Shown here piece after piece: positions 44,459 through 53,573 of a DNA stretch of 64,000 bases. The position numbers and the translations under genes were made by a program. Numbering within the stretch: the stretch's first letter is position 1; every line of letters starts with the position of its first letter. Source of the stretch: CAWJMF01 sp963843945 (lineage in GTDB: Bacteria > Vulcanimicrobiota > Vulcanimicrobiia > Vulcanimicrobiales > Vulcanimicrobiaceae); contig CAWJMF010000002.1 of the NCBI GenBank assembly GCA_963843945.1, positions 806,001 through 870,000 on the forward strand. The letters are read 5' to 3'. Under the pieces are notes generated by a model. The model had not been told where the DNA came from, searched no databases, and saw nothing but the letters and a program-made list of their open reading frames with translations.

Positions 44459-44926
44459 GGGCGAGTCTCCTCACACGCTGTTGCGCTCCGGGCCGGGGCG
44501 CCCCGGAACTGGTATTATGCAGGGCGTATAACTGCTGGCCGCCCGCCACCTGGCGAAAAAAGATTCAGTTTGCGGTTGCAAGCTTCCGCCCCGAAGATAA
44601 CTTGCGTTTTCGTTACCGCTCTCATTGCGAACGTGAACGAAAACTCCTCGTGGCTGGGGAACCATTCTGCCTCCGGCGGCGTCTGTGCCCCGGCGCTCAG
44701 CCAGCCGGCACGCCGCGAAACGGCAGCCGGCGGCCGGCGCCCGCGCGCGGGTCGCCGGCGCGGCTGCCGGCATGTGCAGCCGAACACAGCGTCCTCGGCC
44801 GCCATGGGATTGACAGCGGGCCGCCCAACGCTCCCATGACGAAGCGGTTGCGCAACGCGCTCGCGGTTGTGCAAAGCTTGGCAGCAAGGAGCGGCTGACA
44901 CATGCGGCTCGGCCCCGACCGGTTCT
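44459..44926. other. divergent intergenic region
   Basis: About 470 bp between the barrel gene and the lipoprotein gene. A TTGACA at about 44810 could be a -35 box for the plus-strand pair, but no good -10 follows at 17 bases. GC-rich inverted repeats occur near 44750. Open frames here are low quality. Confidence 0.35.
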
Positions 44927-46336
44927 TTGCGATTCGCACCGGAACGTAGCGGAGCGCTTCTCTTCGCGGCGGCCCTGCTGAGCGCGGGCTGCTCGGGCGG
45001 TGCGGCGGGTCACGGGCCGCAGATTTCGGCTACCCCGAACCCCAGCGCCGTCCCAACCAAGACTCCCGGTACCGTCCCGACACCGGCCCCGACGGCGACG
45101 GCGACAGCGACGCCCGGAACCGGAAGTTCGCGCGCGTTCCCCGATACGACGAACGGCATCTTCGTCTTCAGCGACCAGCTCGACACGAGCTCCGCGAGCG
45201 AGGCACAGTTCGCTTTCGCGGCGACGCATTACGTCGGTGCGCAAAAGCTTCTGCCGGCCGTTGCGGTGCATCTCCGCACCTACAACGCGAACTTCTTGGT
45301 GCTGCACTACCGGCTGGGCCTGGGTCTCGGATACCGCTCACCCGGCAGCGGCTGTGCGCCGACCGGCGGCTATTTGCAGATCATCGACGGTTCCTGGGTC
45401 CAAGAGTGGCCCGGCGACTCGAGCGTGAGCCCGAGCTGGTTCTTCCCTTACGGCAGCTCGTCGCGCGTGTACAACTGTGCCTGGGGCTGGTACGTGATGA
45501 ACCTTAACGACCCCAGCTGGCGCGCCTGGTGGAGCGGAAAAGTCATCGAGCAGCTCACCGTGAACCAAGACGACGGCGTCTTCGCGGACAGCTACAGCAT
45601 CCCGAGCTATCTCGGGCCGTACAACCCGCCCCTACCCGCGGTCGATGCCACGTTCGAGTCGGGCTGGGCGACCGAGATGCACGCTTTTACCGACTACATG
45701 CGCGCTCAATTCGCCGGCCGCTGGCTGTGGATTCCCAACGTCGGATCGTGGATCACGACGCGCGATCCGTCCGACTACTCGAACGTCGACGGTGCGATGC
45801 TCGAAGGGTTCGCCGAAGGCGGCAACGAGAACTATTACGCGCTCGGCGACTGGCAACTCCAGATGAACCGCGCGCTCACTCTGGTCAACGCGGGCAAGAT
45901 CGTCATCGGCCAGACCTACCCGAACGGCAGCGACGTCAACGAACGGCTTTTCGTCCTCGGGACGTATCTTTTGATCAAAGGCAACCACACTTACGTGAAC
46001 CTCGAAAGCTATGGCCTCGCGATTCAGTGGCAGCCCGAATATGCGCTCAACCTCGGCGCCCCGGTCGACCCGGTGCCGCCGAACATCGCGACCCTTTTCA
46101 ACGCGAGTTGGAATCTCTACGTGCGGCATTACGCGAACGGGATGGTGCTGGTGAACCCGAGCTCGAGCGACAGCGGTCCGGTCGCCCTCGGCTCGACGTT
46201 CTATCAAGCGGTTCCGAGCACCGGAGGTCCGGTTCCGAGCAGCGGCGTCGCGCCGGGCTCGCTTTCCTATTCGGCGGTGACGTCCATCGACGTGTGTGCC
46301 GATTGCGCGGCGGTCCTGCTCGTCGCTCACCCTTGA
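44927..46336 (+). CDS. lipoprotein, putative GHL15-type glycoside hydrolase
   Basis: About 469 residues from a TTG at 44927, chosen because LRFAPERSGALLFAAALLSA then GC gives a proper lipoprotein signal; an upstream start at 44867 is less likely. A Thr/Pro linker (VPTPAPTATATATPGTG) leads to a TIM-barrel-like domain: ANFLVLHYRLGLGLGY, WYVMNLNDPSWRAWW, DDGVFADSYSIPSYLG, RWLWIPNVGSWI and GAMLEGFAEGG, in the order of hypothetical glycosyl hydrolase family 15. Acidic residues in FADS and LEGF are candidate catalytic groups. The stop overlaps the next gene's start. Confidence 0.65.
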   Translation: MRFAPERSGALLFAAALLSAGCSGGAAGHGPQISATPNPSAVPTKTPGTVPTPAPTATATATPGTGSSRAFPDTTNGIFVFSDQLDTSSASEAQFAFAATHYVGAQKLLPAVAVHLRTYNANFLVLHYRLGLGLGYRSPGSGCAPTGGYLQIIDGSWVQEWPGDSSVSPSWFFPYGSSSRVYNCAWGWYVMNLNDPSWRAWWSGKVIEQLTVNQDDGVFADSYSIPSYLGPYNPPLPAVDATFESGWATEMHAFTDYMRAQFAGRWLWIPNVGSWITTRDPSDYSNVDGAMLEGFAEGGNENYYALGDWQLQMNRALTLVNAGKIVIGQTYPNGSDVNERLFVLGTYLLIKGNHTYVNLESYGLAIQWQPEYALNLGAPVDPVPPNIATLFNASWNLYVRHYANGMVLVNPSSSDSGPVALGSTFYQAVPSTGGPVPSSGVAPGSLSYSAVTSIDVCADCAAVLLVAHP

Positions 46337-47253
46337 CGCCGTTTGCGCGCCGCCGGTGGGGCGTCGCCGCGGTCTGCGCGCTCGTGGCATTCGCGAGCGC
46401 GGCGCAGGCCCAAGAGCTCGAACCGCGTTCGTACACTGCCGCACCGGTCGGCACGAATTTCGCCATCGTAACCTTCAGCGATTCGCGAGGTGAGGTCAAC
46501 CTCGACTCCTCGCTTCCGCTAAGCGACGTGCGCGCCAGCGTCAACGCGGCCAGCCTCGGTTTCTCGCAAACGTTCGGCTGGCTCGGGAACGCCGGCAATT
46601 GGAGCGTCGCCGTTCCGTATCTCGGCGCGCACGTCAACGGTCAGCTCTCCGGCCAAGCCGAAGAGGTCGCGCGCTACGGATTTCCCGACGTTCGCGCGCG
46701 TTTCGCAATGAACGTCTTGGGCCCCGCGCTCACGCCGCAGCAGTTCGCGCGACGCAAACGTTCGACGACGGTCGGGGTCAGCCTGACCGTCATCGGGCCG
46801 ACGGGGACGTACGATCCGACGCGGCTCATCAACATCGGATCGAATCGCTGGTCCTTCAAGCCCGAGATCGGGCTCGAGCAGCCCCTCGGCAAATGGTTCG
46901 CCGACGCGTCGGCGGGCTTGTGGGTCTTCGGCAAGAACACCGACTACTACGGCGGACACGTGCTGGTTCAAGCCCCGCTCTCGATTTACCAGGCACACCT
47001 CGGCTACAACTTTCGCGAGAGCCAGTGGCTCGCCGCCAACATCAATTATTACTCGGCCGGGGCCACGAGCGTAAGCGGCGCGACCCCACTCAACTCGCTG
47101 GCCAATTCGCGCTATGGACTCACCTATTCGCAACCGTTCGTGACGGGAGTCTCGGCGAAACTCGCGTGGTCACACTGGCTCAACGGGCGCTACGGACAAG
47201 ACTTCTCGACGACGAACCTCACGTTTCAGTACCGCTGGTTCGACCGTCGCTAG
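46333..47253 (+). CDS. outer-membrane channel-like protein (meta-pathway/MetA_deg type)
   Basis: 306 residues from a TTG at 46333 that overlaps the preceding TGA (CTTGACG). Signal peptide WGVAAVCALVAFASAAQA. PF13557-like transporter barrel: SLGFSQTFGWLGNAGNWSVA, VGVSLTVIGPTGTYDPTRLI, NRWSFKPEIGLEQPLGKWFA and LTFQYRWFDRR as the last strand. Probably made together with the glycosidase-like lipoprotein. Substrate unknown. Confidence 0.75.
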   Translation: MTPFARRRWGVAAVCALVAFASAAQAQELEPRSYTAAPVGTNFAIVTFSDSRGEVNLDSSLPLSDVRASVNAASLGFSQTFGWLGNAGNWSVAVPYLGAHVNGQLSGQAEEVARYGFPDVRARFAMNVLGPALTPQQFARRKRSTTVGVSLTVIGPTGTYDPTRLINIGSNRWSFKPEIGLEQPLGKWFADASAGLWVFGKNTDYYGGHVLVQAPLSIYQAHLGYNFRESQWLAANINYYSAGATSVSGATPLNSLANSRYGLTYSQPFVTGVSAKLAWSHWLNGRYGQDFSTTNLTFQYRWFDRR

Positions 47254-47267
47254 GCTTCACGGTTCGG

Positions 47268-47642
47268 TTACAAGGCGTCGGTGTCGCGGCAGACCTCAAA
47301 CTTGTTCCCGTCGCGGTCCTCGAAGAACACCGCATAGTAGTCGTCGCCGTATTCGGGGTGCAAGCCCGGGCCCTCGACGTGTTCCGCGCCGGCCGAACGC
47401 GCGGCTTCGGCAGCAGCGTCGACCGCGGCTTGGCTCGTAACCGCAAACGCGACGCGCATCGAGCCCGCGACGTGGCCCGGATCGAGGAGAAATCCGACTG
47501 CCGGCCGCGTGCGGCCGGCCGGGCGGTAGCTGACGAACTCGTCGTACTCGCTGCGCCGCTCGTACCCGATCAGCGGCGCGAGCGCCTCGAACAAGCGCTT
47601 CGTTCGCGGGATATCGCTGACGTGAACGTCGATGTGATGCAT
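47268..47642 (-). CDS. VOC family protein
   Basis: 124 residues. Starts MHHIDVHVSDIPRTKRLFEA, ends YYAVFFEDRDGNKFEVCR, the two halves of a VOC fold with His and Glu metal ligands. Substrate unknown. Nine bases after the GNAT gene, same strand. Confidence 0.82.
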   Translation of the reverse strand: MHHIDVHVSDIPRTKRLFEALAPLIGYERRSEYDEFVSYRPAGRTRPAVGFLLDPGHVAGSMRVAFAVTSQAAVDAAAEAARSAGAEHVEGPGLHPEYGDDYYAVFFEDRDGNKFEVCRDTDAL

Positions 47643-47651
47643 CCAAGCTCC

Positions 47652-48170
47652 CTAACTCGTCGCATCGAGGCTCTTCGCATACAGACGAATGAGCTCGCCG
47701 CGATCCGTGACCTTCTCTCGATCCGTTTCGAGAAAACCCTCGCCTTTGTAAAGTCGCTTCGCGCGATCGTTCGTTGCCTGCGTCCACAATTGAACCGACC
47801 TGAAGCCCCGCTTTTCTGCATCGGCAAGGAGCCGGCTCACGATCGATTTCCCGACGCCCCTCCCCCACATGAGAGGTTCCACTGCGACCATGCTAAGGTG
47901 CATGAGTCCGGGGATCACGTTACCTGCGCCGTCCCGCTCGCGTGCCGGGAGGGAATGCCCAATGCCCAGCGGACCGTCCACGTCCAATGCAATTAAGAAC
48001 GTCGAGTCGGCAACGCGCATGCGTTCCCGTATGAGTTGAAGCGTCTCCGTTTCGAGCTCTTCGGCAATGTCGCCTCGTCTCGCGGCATTCGCGCGAATCC
48101 AAAGCCGCGCGACAATCGAAGCATCCACGAGATGAGCATGACGAATCTCCACAGGGAGGCGCACGCTCAC
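47652..48170 (-). CDS. GNAT-family N-acetyltransferase
   Basis: 172 residues. The acetyl-CoA loop appears in VEPLMWGRGVGKSIVSRLLA (R/Q-x2-G-x-G/A type) with WTQATNDRAKRLYKGEGF as the C-terminal motif. Starts MSVRLPVEIRHAHLVDASIV. Acceptor unknown. Operon with the VOC gene. Confidence 0.85.
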   Translation of the reverse strand: MSVRLPVEIRHAHLVDASIVARLWIRANAARRGDIAEELETETLQLIRERMRVADSTFLIALDVDGPLGIGHSLPARERDGAGNVIPGLMHLSMVAVEPLMWGRGVGKSIVSRLLADAEKRGFRSVQLWTQATNDRAKRLYKGEGFLETDREKVTDRGELIRLYAKSLDATS

Positions 48171-48228
48171 CTACAGCCTGCGTGCCGTCGTTTCTTGGGG
48201 CCGGCGCGCCGGCCGCAAAGCGGTCGCT

Positions 48229-49713
48229 CTACTTGGCGTTGCGGCGAAGGTTTACCCAGACGGCTTTGCGTTCGGTATAGTTCTCTAAGGCCGCTTCGCC
48301 CAGGTCGCGGCTGATGCCCGACTCGCCGCCCGCGCCGCCCCACGGCAACCGCGTGTCCGTGTGGCCGTAGGTGTTGACCCACACGGTTCCCGCTCTCAGC
48401 CGGTGCGCTACGCTCAACACCTTGGTCACGTCGTTACTCCAGACCGCGGCGGCCAAACTATACGGCGTGCCGTTCGCGATCGCGACCGCCTCGTCTTCGG
48501 TCTTGAACTTGATCACCGAAGCCACCGGCCCGAAGATCTCTTCCTGGGCGATCCGCATGTCGTTTCGAACCTCGCTGAAAATCGTCGGTTCGAGGTAGTG
48601 ACCCGGACCGTCCGGTCGATTGCCGCCGCTCTCGAGGCGTGCGCCTTCGCTCTTGCCCACGTCGATGTATTCGGCCACCCGTTCGAGTTGCTGCTGAGAA
48701 ATGATCGGTCCCAGCGTCGTGCTCGGATCGAGTGGATTACCCATGCGCAGCGACTTCGCGCGCGCCTTGAGACCGGCGACGAACTCATCGTAGATCGACT
48801 CCTCGACGACGATGCGCGTTCCGGCCGAGCAGACTTGGCCGGCGTTGTAGAAAACGCCCGACGAAGATGCCTTGATCGCCGCCTCCAGGTCGCTGTCCGC
48901 GAAGACGACGTTGGGAGATTTCCCACCAAGCTCGAGCCCAACGCGCACGATATACTTACCGGCGGTCTGCATGATCAGTTTGCCGACGCCGGGCGATCCG
49001 GTGAAAGCGATCTTATCGATGTCGCCGCGGTCGACGAGCGCCGTCCCCACGTCGCTTCCCGAACCGGGCAGAACGTTGAGCACTCCCGGCGGGACGCCCG
49101 CTTCGAGCGCAAGTTCGCCAAGCCGTAAAGCGGTCAGCGGCGTCAGCTCCGCCGGCTTGAGGACCATCGTGCACCCGCACGCGAGGGCCGGGGCGATCTT
49201 CCACATCGTGTTCATCAATGGGAAGTTCCAGGGCACGATCGCGACAACCACGCCGACGGGCTCGCGCAGAATATAGTTGAGCGCCGAGGGCGAGATCGGG
49301 ACGACGTCGCCCTTGATCTTGTCGCACCAGCCGGCGTAGTACTCGAGACAATCGATCGCCGCCGGCAGCTCGGCCCGCTTGATCGAGGTGACCGGCTTTC
49401 CGCCGTCGAGCGCTTCCAACTCGGCAAGGTCGTCGGCGTTTTCGCGCATCAGTGCCGCGAACTTCATCAGGATGCGGGCGCGTTCGGCGGCGGAAAACTT
49501 CGACCAGCTTCCTTCGAGTGCCGTCCGGGCCGCAGCGACGGCCCGGTCCGCGTCGGCTTTGCCGGCTCGCGAAACCGTAGCGATGGTTTCCTCGGTCGCC
49601 GGACTAAAGGTCTCGAACGTCTTGCCGGATGCCGATTCGACGAACTTTCCGTCGATGAGCAGGCGCGTGTCGGGGATCTTGATCGTTGCACCTTTGCCGA
49701 GAACGGTTGCCAT
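48229..49713 (-). CDS. NAD(P)-dependent aldehyde dehydrogenase
   Basis: 494 residues, full length. Catalytic Cys295 in NAGQVCSAG and Glu261 in LELGGKSP, with NAD-site FTGSPGVGK and ENYTERKAVWVN at the C-terminus. It resembles betaine/phenylacetaldehyde-type enzymes. Last gene of the frc-ThDP operon, 14 bases after frc. Oxidation of a short aldehyde such as glyoxylate or glycolaldehyde released by the neighbouring lyase is inference. Confidence 0.92.
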   Translation of the reverse strand: MATVLGKGATIKIPDTRLLIDGKFVESASGKTFETFSPATEETIATVSRAGKADADRAVAAARTALEGSWSKFSAAERARILMKFAALMRENADDLAELEALDGGKPVTSIKRAELPAAIDCLEYYAGWCDKIKGDVVPISPSALNYILREPVGVVVAIVPWNFPLMNTMWKIAPALACGCTMVLKPAELTPLTALRLGELALEAGVPPGVLNVLPGSGSDVGTALVDRGDIDKIAFTGSPGVGKLIMQTAGKYIVRVGLELGGKSPNVVFADSDLEAAIKASSSGVFYNAGQVCSAGTRIVVEESIYDEFVAGLKARAKSLRMGNPLDPSTTLGPIISQQQLERVAEYIDVGKSEGARLESGGNRPDGPGHYLEPTIFSEVRNDMRIAQEEIFGPVASVIKFKTEDEAVAIANGTPYSLAAAVWSNDVTKVLSVAHRLRAGTVWVNTYGHTDTRLPWGGAGGESGISRDLGEAALENYTERKAVWVNLRRNAK

Positions 49714-49727
49714 TGTACGCTCCTAAA

Positions 49728-50990
49728 CTAAATGACGCCGCTCGCGCGGAGTCTCGTGAGATCAGAATCTTCGAAGCCGAGCACCTCGCGATAAACCTCG
49801 GCGTTGTGTTCGCCAAGCAGCGGCGAGCGCCGTACCTCAACGGGCGAGTCCGAAAGCTGCAACGGGCATCCTACCGTATAGAACGTGCCTCGCTCGGGAT
49901 GGTCGACGGCGACGATCATCCCGCGTTCGCGAAGATCGGGATCTTCGAGCAGTTCCGCCATGCTCAGGATGGGCCCGCAGGGTACGTCGATTTCATTGCA
50001 GCGCGCCAGGACTTCCGATTTTCCGTGTTCGGCCGTCCACGCCTCGATGATCGACCAGACTTCGTCGAGAATCGGCAAACGAGCTGCCGGCGTCGCGAAG
50101 CGCGGATCCTCTGCAAGCTCCGGACGCTCGATGAGCCTGCATAAGGGAGCCCAGGTCGGCGGCTGAATCACCATGTACACGTAGTCGTTGTCGCCGCCCG
50201 GGCTGCAGCGTAACGCCGCGCCCGGTTGGCCCCCGCCCGAAGCATTTCCCGATCTCGGAACGACTCCGTTGACGTGCTTGTTGGGATACTCGCTGAGCGG
50301 TCCGCGCGCCAGACGCTGCTGATCGCGCATCTTCACCCGGCACAAGTTCAGCACGGAATCTTGCATCGTGCACACGACCCGCTGCCCTCGACCCGTATGA
50401 ACGTCGCGCTGGTAGAGCGCCGCCAGAATCGCGGCCACCGTGTGGATTCCGGTGCCCGAATCGCCGACTTGGGCACTGCTGACGGTCGGCCGTCCGTCCG
50501 GCCACCCGGTCGTGCTCATCGCGCCCCCCATCGCCTGTGCGACGGGCTCGTACGCCTTCGCAAACTCGAAACGTCCGGGACCAAAGCCCTTGATCGACGC
50601 GTAGATCAGGCGCTCGTTCAACTCCCGCATCGATTCCCAAGAGTAACCCTGCCGGTCGAGTACGCTCGGACCGAAGTTCTCCACCAGGACGTCGGCCCAT
50701 TCGAGCAGACGCTTGAAGATCTCGCGACCTTCAGGCGTCTTGGTGTTCAAGGTGATACTTCGCTTGTTACAGTTGAGCATCGTGAAGTAGAGGCTGTCGA
50801 CATCGGCAATGTCGCGCAACTGCTGCCGGGTGATGTCGCCGCGCTCGGGCATCTCGAGCTTGACCACGTCTGCCCCGAGCCACGCCAAGATCTGCGTGCA
50901 AGAGGGTCCCGCTTGAACGTGGGTCATGTCCAGGACGTGGACGCCGCTCAGGGCGCGCGGCGCCTCTGCCGGCGCTGAGTTCGACGTCAT
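49728..50990 (-). CDS. frc: formyl-CoA:oxalate CoA-transferase (CaiB/BaiF family III)
   Basis: 420 residues. Closely follows the Frc pattern: LDMTHVQAGPSCTQILAWLG, DSLYFTMLNCNKRSI, VENFGPSVLDRQGYSWE, Asp177 in QVGDSGTG (the aspartyl-CoA nucleophile) and the glycine loop GNASGGGQPG. It moves CoA from formyl-CoA to oxalate, activating oxalate for decarboxylation. Its start overlaps the stop of the ThDP enzyme by four bases. The neighbouring OFA-type carrier supports oxalate or a related C2 acid as substrate. Confidence 0.88.
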   Translation of the reverse strand: MTSNSAPAEAPRALSGVHVLDMTHVQAGPSCTQILAWLGADVVKLEMPERGDITRQQLRDIADVDSLYFTMLNCNKRSITLNTKTPEGREIFKRLLEWADVLVENFGPSVLDRQGYSWESMRELNERLIYASIKGFGPGRFEFAKAYEPVAQAMGGAMSTTGWPDGRPTVSSAQVGDSGTGIHTVAAILAALYQRDVHTGRGQRVVCTMQDSVLNLCRVKMRDQQRLARGPLSEYPNKHVNGVVPRSGNASGGGQPGAALRCSPGGDNDYVYMVIQPPTWAPLCRLIERPELAEDPRFATPAARLPILDEVWSIIEAWTAEHGKSEVLARCNEIDVPCGPILSMAELLEDPDLRERGMIVAVDHPERGTFYTVGCPLQLSDSPVEVRRSPLLGEHNAEVYREVLGFEDSDLTRLRASGVI

Positions 50991-52702
50991 TTATACATCG
51001 TTTGGTTTTCGGTACCCGGCGCGTAGGCATCCGGATCGAGCCACACGTTGACGATCGCACACGTTCCCGCTTCGCGGGCCGCCTCGAGCGCCGGCCGGAT
51101 CTCCGCCGGTTCGCGAACCGCGCGTCCGAAGATCCCCAGCATCCCGGCGAACTTTTCGAAGTCCACGTCGCCCAGGTAGTTTCCGACGTTTCCGCGCTCG
51201 GCTCCGTATTTTTGAATTTGGCCGCAGCGGATCTGATTCATGTACGAGTTGTTCCCGATGACGGCGATGTACGGCAAGCCGAAGCGCATCGCCGTTTGCA
51301 TGTCGAAACCCGTCATCGCGAACGAGCCGTCGCCGAAGAGCGCGAGCACTTCGCGCTTGGGGTTCGCGAGCTTCGCGGCCATCGCGAAGCCGGTTCCGAC
51401 GCCGAGCGTTCCGAGCGGACCCGGATCGAGCCACAGGCCGGGGGCTTTGGGCCGAACGACGTTCCCCGCAAAGGTTACGACGTCTCCGCCGTCCCCGACG
51501 AAAACCGTGTTGTCCGTGACGAACCGATCGAGTTCGTAGGCCAGCCGGTACGGATGAATGGGCCGGCTGTCGTCGCGCAGCTTCGGCATCCGCGCTTCGA
51601 TCGCCGCGTCTTCGCGCTTTCGAAGTTCGGAAACCCACGCCGCGCGGGCGGCTGAGCCGCGTTGCGCGTTCTTCCCCGCGGCATGCGTCAGCGCCGACAG
51701 AATTACATCGACGTCGCCGGCGATCCCGAGCGCGATGTCGCGATTGCGCCCGATCGTCGCGTAGTTCATATCGATCTGCACGACGGTTGGCGCCTTAAGG
51801 CTCTTCCCGTAACGGAGGCGGAAGTCGAAGGGCGTCCCGACGATGACGATGACGTCCGCGTCGGCGAACGCGTCGCGCCGCGTGAGCTGGAAATGCAGCG
51901 GATGCTCGACCGGCAGCGTGCCGCGCCCGGCCCCGTTCATGTAGGCCGGCACGTTAAAGGTTTCGACGAAACGGACGGCCGAGTCGGTGGCACGACAGGT
52001 CCAGACCTGCTGCCCGAGCAGCACGCACGGGCGCTCGGCCTTGACCAGGATTTCCGCCAGCCGTTCGATCGCAGCGGGATCGCCGGACGCGCGGGTCGAG
52101 GCGCGATAGTGACCCTTCTCCGGAACCACGGCTTTCGCAAGGTCGACTTTGGCGTCGAGCACGTCGCGCGGGATCTCCAAATACGAAGGTCCGAAGGCGC
52201 CGTTGAAACTCTCGCGGGCGGCCATGGCGATCATGTCGGCGATCCGTTCGGTGGTCGTCACCGTCGTCGCGAACTTCGTGACCGGCCGCAGCATATCGAC
52301 GTGAGGCAGATCCTGCAGTCCTCCCATCCTGTGCTGGCTCAGTGCGGCCTGGCCGCCGATGAGCAGCATTGGACTCTCCGCTCGCCAAGCGTTCGCAACG
52401 CCCGTCATCGCGTTCGTCGTCCCCGGCCCTGCCGTCACCACCGCGCATCCGAGCTTTCCGGTTACCCGCGCGAGCCCGTCCGCGGCGTGGGCGGCAACCT
52501 GCTCGTGCCGCACGTCGATGATCTTGATACCTTCGTCGATGCAACCGTCGTAGATATCGATAATGTGGCCGCCGCACAGCGTGAAGATCGCCTCGACGCC
52601 CTCGCTCTTGAGGGCCCGCGCCACGAGGTGTCCGCCGGAGACTCGCGCCGGTTCCGGTTTCGGGGCGTCGATGGTCGGGGTCGGAACTGCGTACGTCGCC
52701 AT
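50987..52702 (-). CDS. ThDP-dependent oxalyl-CoA decarboxylase / 2-hydroxyacyl-CoA lyase-like enzyme
   Basis: 571 residues with the three ThDP-enzyme domains. Glu67 in DVRHEQVAAHAADG activates the cofactor; the ThDP motif is LFGDGSFAMTGFD followed by NNSYMN. The opening AIFTLCGGHIIDIYDGC and the ending TENQTMYK are unlike classical Oxalobacter Oxc and closer to the 2-hydroxyacyl-CoA lyase / acetolactate-synthase-like branch. Oxalyl-CoA decarboxylation to formyl-CoA is suggested by frc next door, but cleavage of a 2-hydroxyacyl-CoA to formyl-CoA plus aldehyde would also explain the aldehyde dehydrogenase. Confidence 0.75.
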   Translation of the reverse strand: MATYAVPTPTIDAPKPEPARVSGGHLVARALKSEGVEAIFTLCGGHIIDIYDGCIDEGIKIIDVRHEQVAAHAADGLARVTGKLGCAVVTAGPGTTNAMTGVANAWRAESPMLLIGGQAALSQHRMGGLQDLPHVDMLRPVTKFATTVTTTERIADMIAMAARESFNGAFGPSYLEIPRDVLDAKVDLAKAVVPEKGHYRASTRASGDPAAIERLAEILVKAERPCVLLGQQVWTCRATDSAVRFVETFNVPAYMNGAGRGTLPVEHPLHFQLTRRDAFADADVIVIVGTPFDFRLRYGKSLKAPTVVQIDMNYATIGRNRDIALGIAGDVDVILSALTHAAGKNAQRGSAARAAWVSELRKREDAAIEARMPKLRDDSRPIHPYRLAYELDRFVTDNTVFVGDGGDVVTFAGNVVRPKAPGLWLDPGPLGTLGVGTGFAMAAKLANPKREVLALFGDGSFAMTGFDMQTAMRFGLPYIAVIGNNSYMNQIRCGQIQKYGAERGNVGNYLGDVDFEKFAGMLGIFGRAVREPAEIRPALEAAREAGTCAIVNVWLDPDAYAPGTENQTMYK

Positions 52703-52717
52703 AGCCTGTCCTCCGGA

Positions 52718-53434
52718 TCAGTCCAAGTAATCTACGTTTTGCTCGATGTGCTCGGCCAGGGCGAGCGCGTGGTCGCGCACCAGACTCTCCGCTTCTTCGG
52801 TTCGCCGGCTCTGCAGCGACTCGATGATTTGCATGTGGTCGATGACCGAACGCGTCGCGCGCTCGTTTTCCGAAATGGTGCGGTGCCGAATGGAACGGAC
52901 GTGAACCAGGATGTTGTCCGCCGCGCGCACTAGCAGCGGCGACCGCGACAGTTCGAGAATCGTCTGGTGGAAACGGATGTTTGCCTCCGAGTATTCGTCG
53001 ATGTGCGCGCGCACGCGCCCCTGATCGAAATCGGACACGAAGGCTCGTAGTGAAGCGATCTCGGCATCGCTGGCGCGCTCGGTGATCAGCCGCGCCGCCA
53101 TGCTCTCGAGCGCGGCCCACACGTGCACCATCTCGACGATCTCGCTCTTGCTCTTGCGCGCGACGAAGACGCCGCGGCGCGCGAGGCTATAGACGAGCCC
53201 CTCGTGCTCCAAGCGGGCGATCGCCTCGCGAATCGGCGTGCGGCTGATTCCGAGCCGGCGTGAGAGTTCGCGCTCGTCGAGGCGCACGGGCTCGGGACCC
53301 TCGTAGATGTTCATCGCGGCGATCGCAGACCGAATGGCGTCGTAGGCCCGGTCCGCGAAGCTCGGAACTGGCTCCAGCGGCCCAACCGCAAGCCGGCGGC
53401 TTGCCAACGTCGTCACCCGCGTGCCCGTATCCAT
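52718..53434 (-). CDS. GntR-family (FadR/FCD) transcriptional regulator
   Basis: 238 residues. N-terminal winged helix (RLDERELSRRLGISRTPIRE then AIARLEHEGLV), C-terminal FCD ligand-binding bundle with metal-type residues (FHQTILELSRSPLL, DHMQIIESLQSRRTEEAESL). FCD regulators usually sense small carboxylic acids. It is divergent from the MFS gene and upstream of the catabolic operon, so it probably controls both. Confidence 0.9.
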   Translation of the reverse strand: MDTGTRVTTLASRRLAVGPLEPVPSFADRAYDAIRSAIAAMNIYEGPEPVRLDERELSRRLGISRTPIREAIARLEHEGLVYSLARRGVFVARKSKSEIVEMVHVWAALESMAARLITERASDAEIASLRAFVSDFDQGRVRAHIDEYSEANIRFHQTILELSRSPLLVRAADNILVHVRSIRHRTISENERATRSVIDHMQIIESLQSRRTEEAESLVRDHALALAEHIEQNVDYLD

Positions 53435-53519
53435 AATACCAGGCGACTACGACACCCCTTACGCGCGGCCCTGGGGCATACCGTGGTTCACTCTTCCGCA
53501 AGGAGGTAGAACGGCATCG

Positions 53520-53527
53520 GGTATACC
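53520..53527. promoter_or_regulatory. candidate GntR/FCD operator
   Basis: Palindrome GGTATACC in TCGGGTATACCAGA, 46 bases before the MFS start. It resembles the GTATAC-centred operators of FadR/FCD regulators. Two partial copies (ATAATACCAGG near 53435 and GCATACCGTGG near 53478) lie in the same 140-bp divergent region. Confidence 0.45.
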
Positions 53528-53573
53528 AGATGGGAAAGAAATCTCCGGCCGGGCCGGCCTCGGAGGGAATCCA

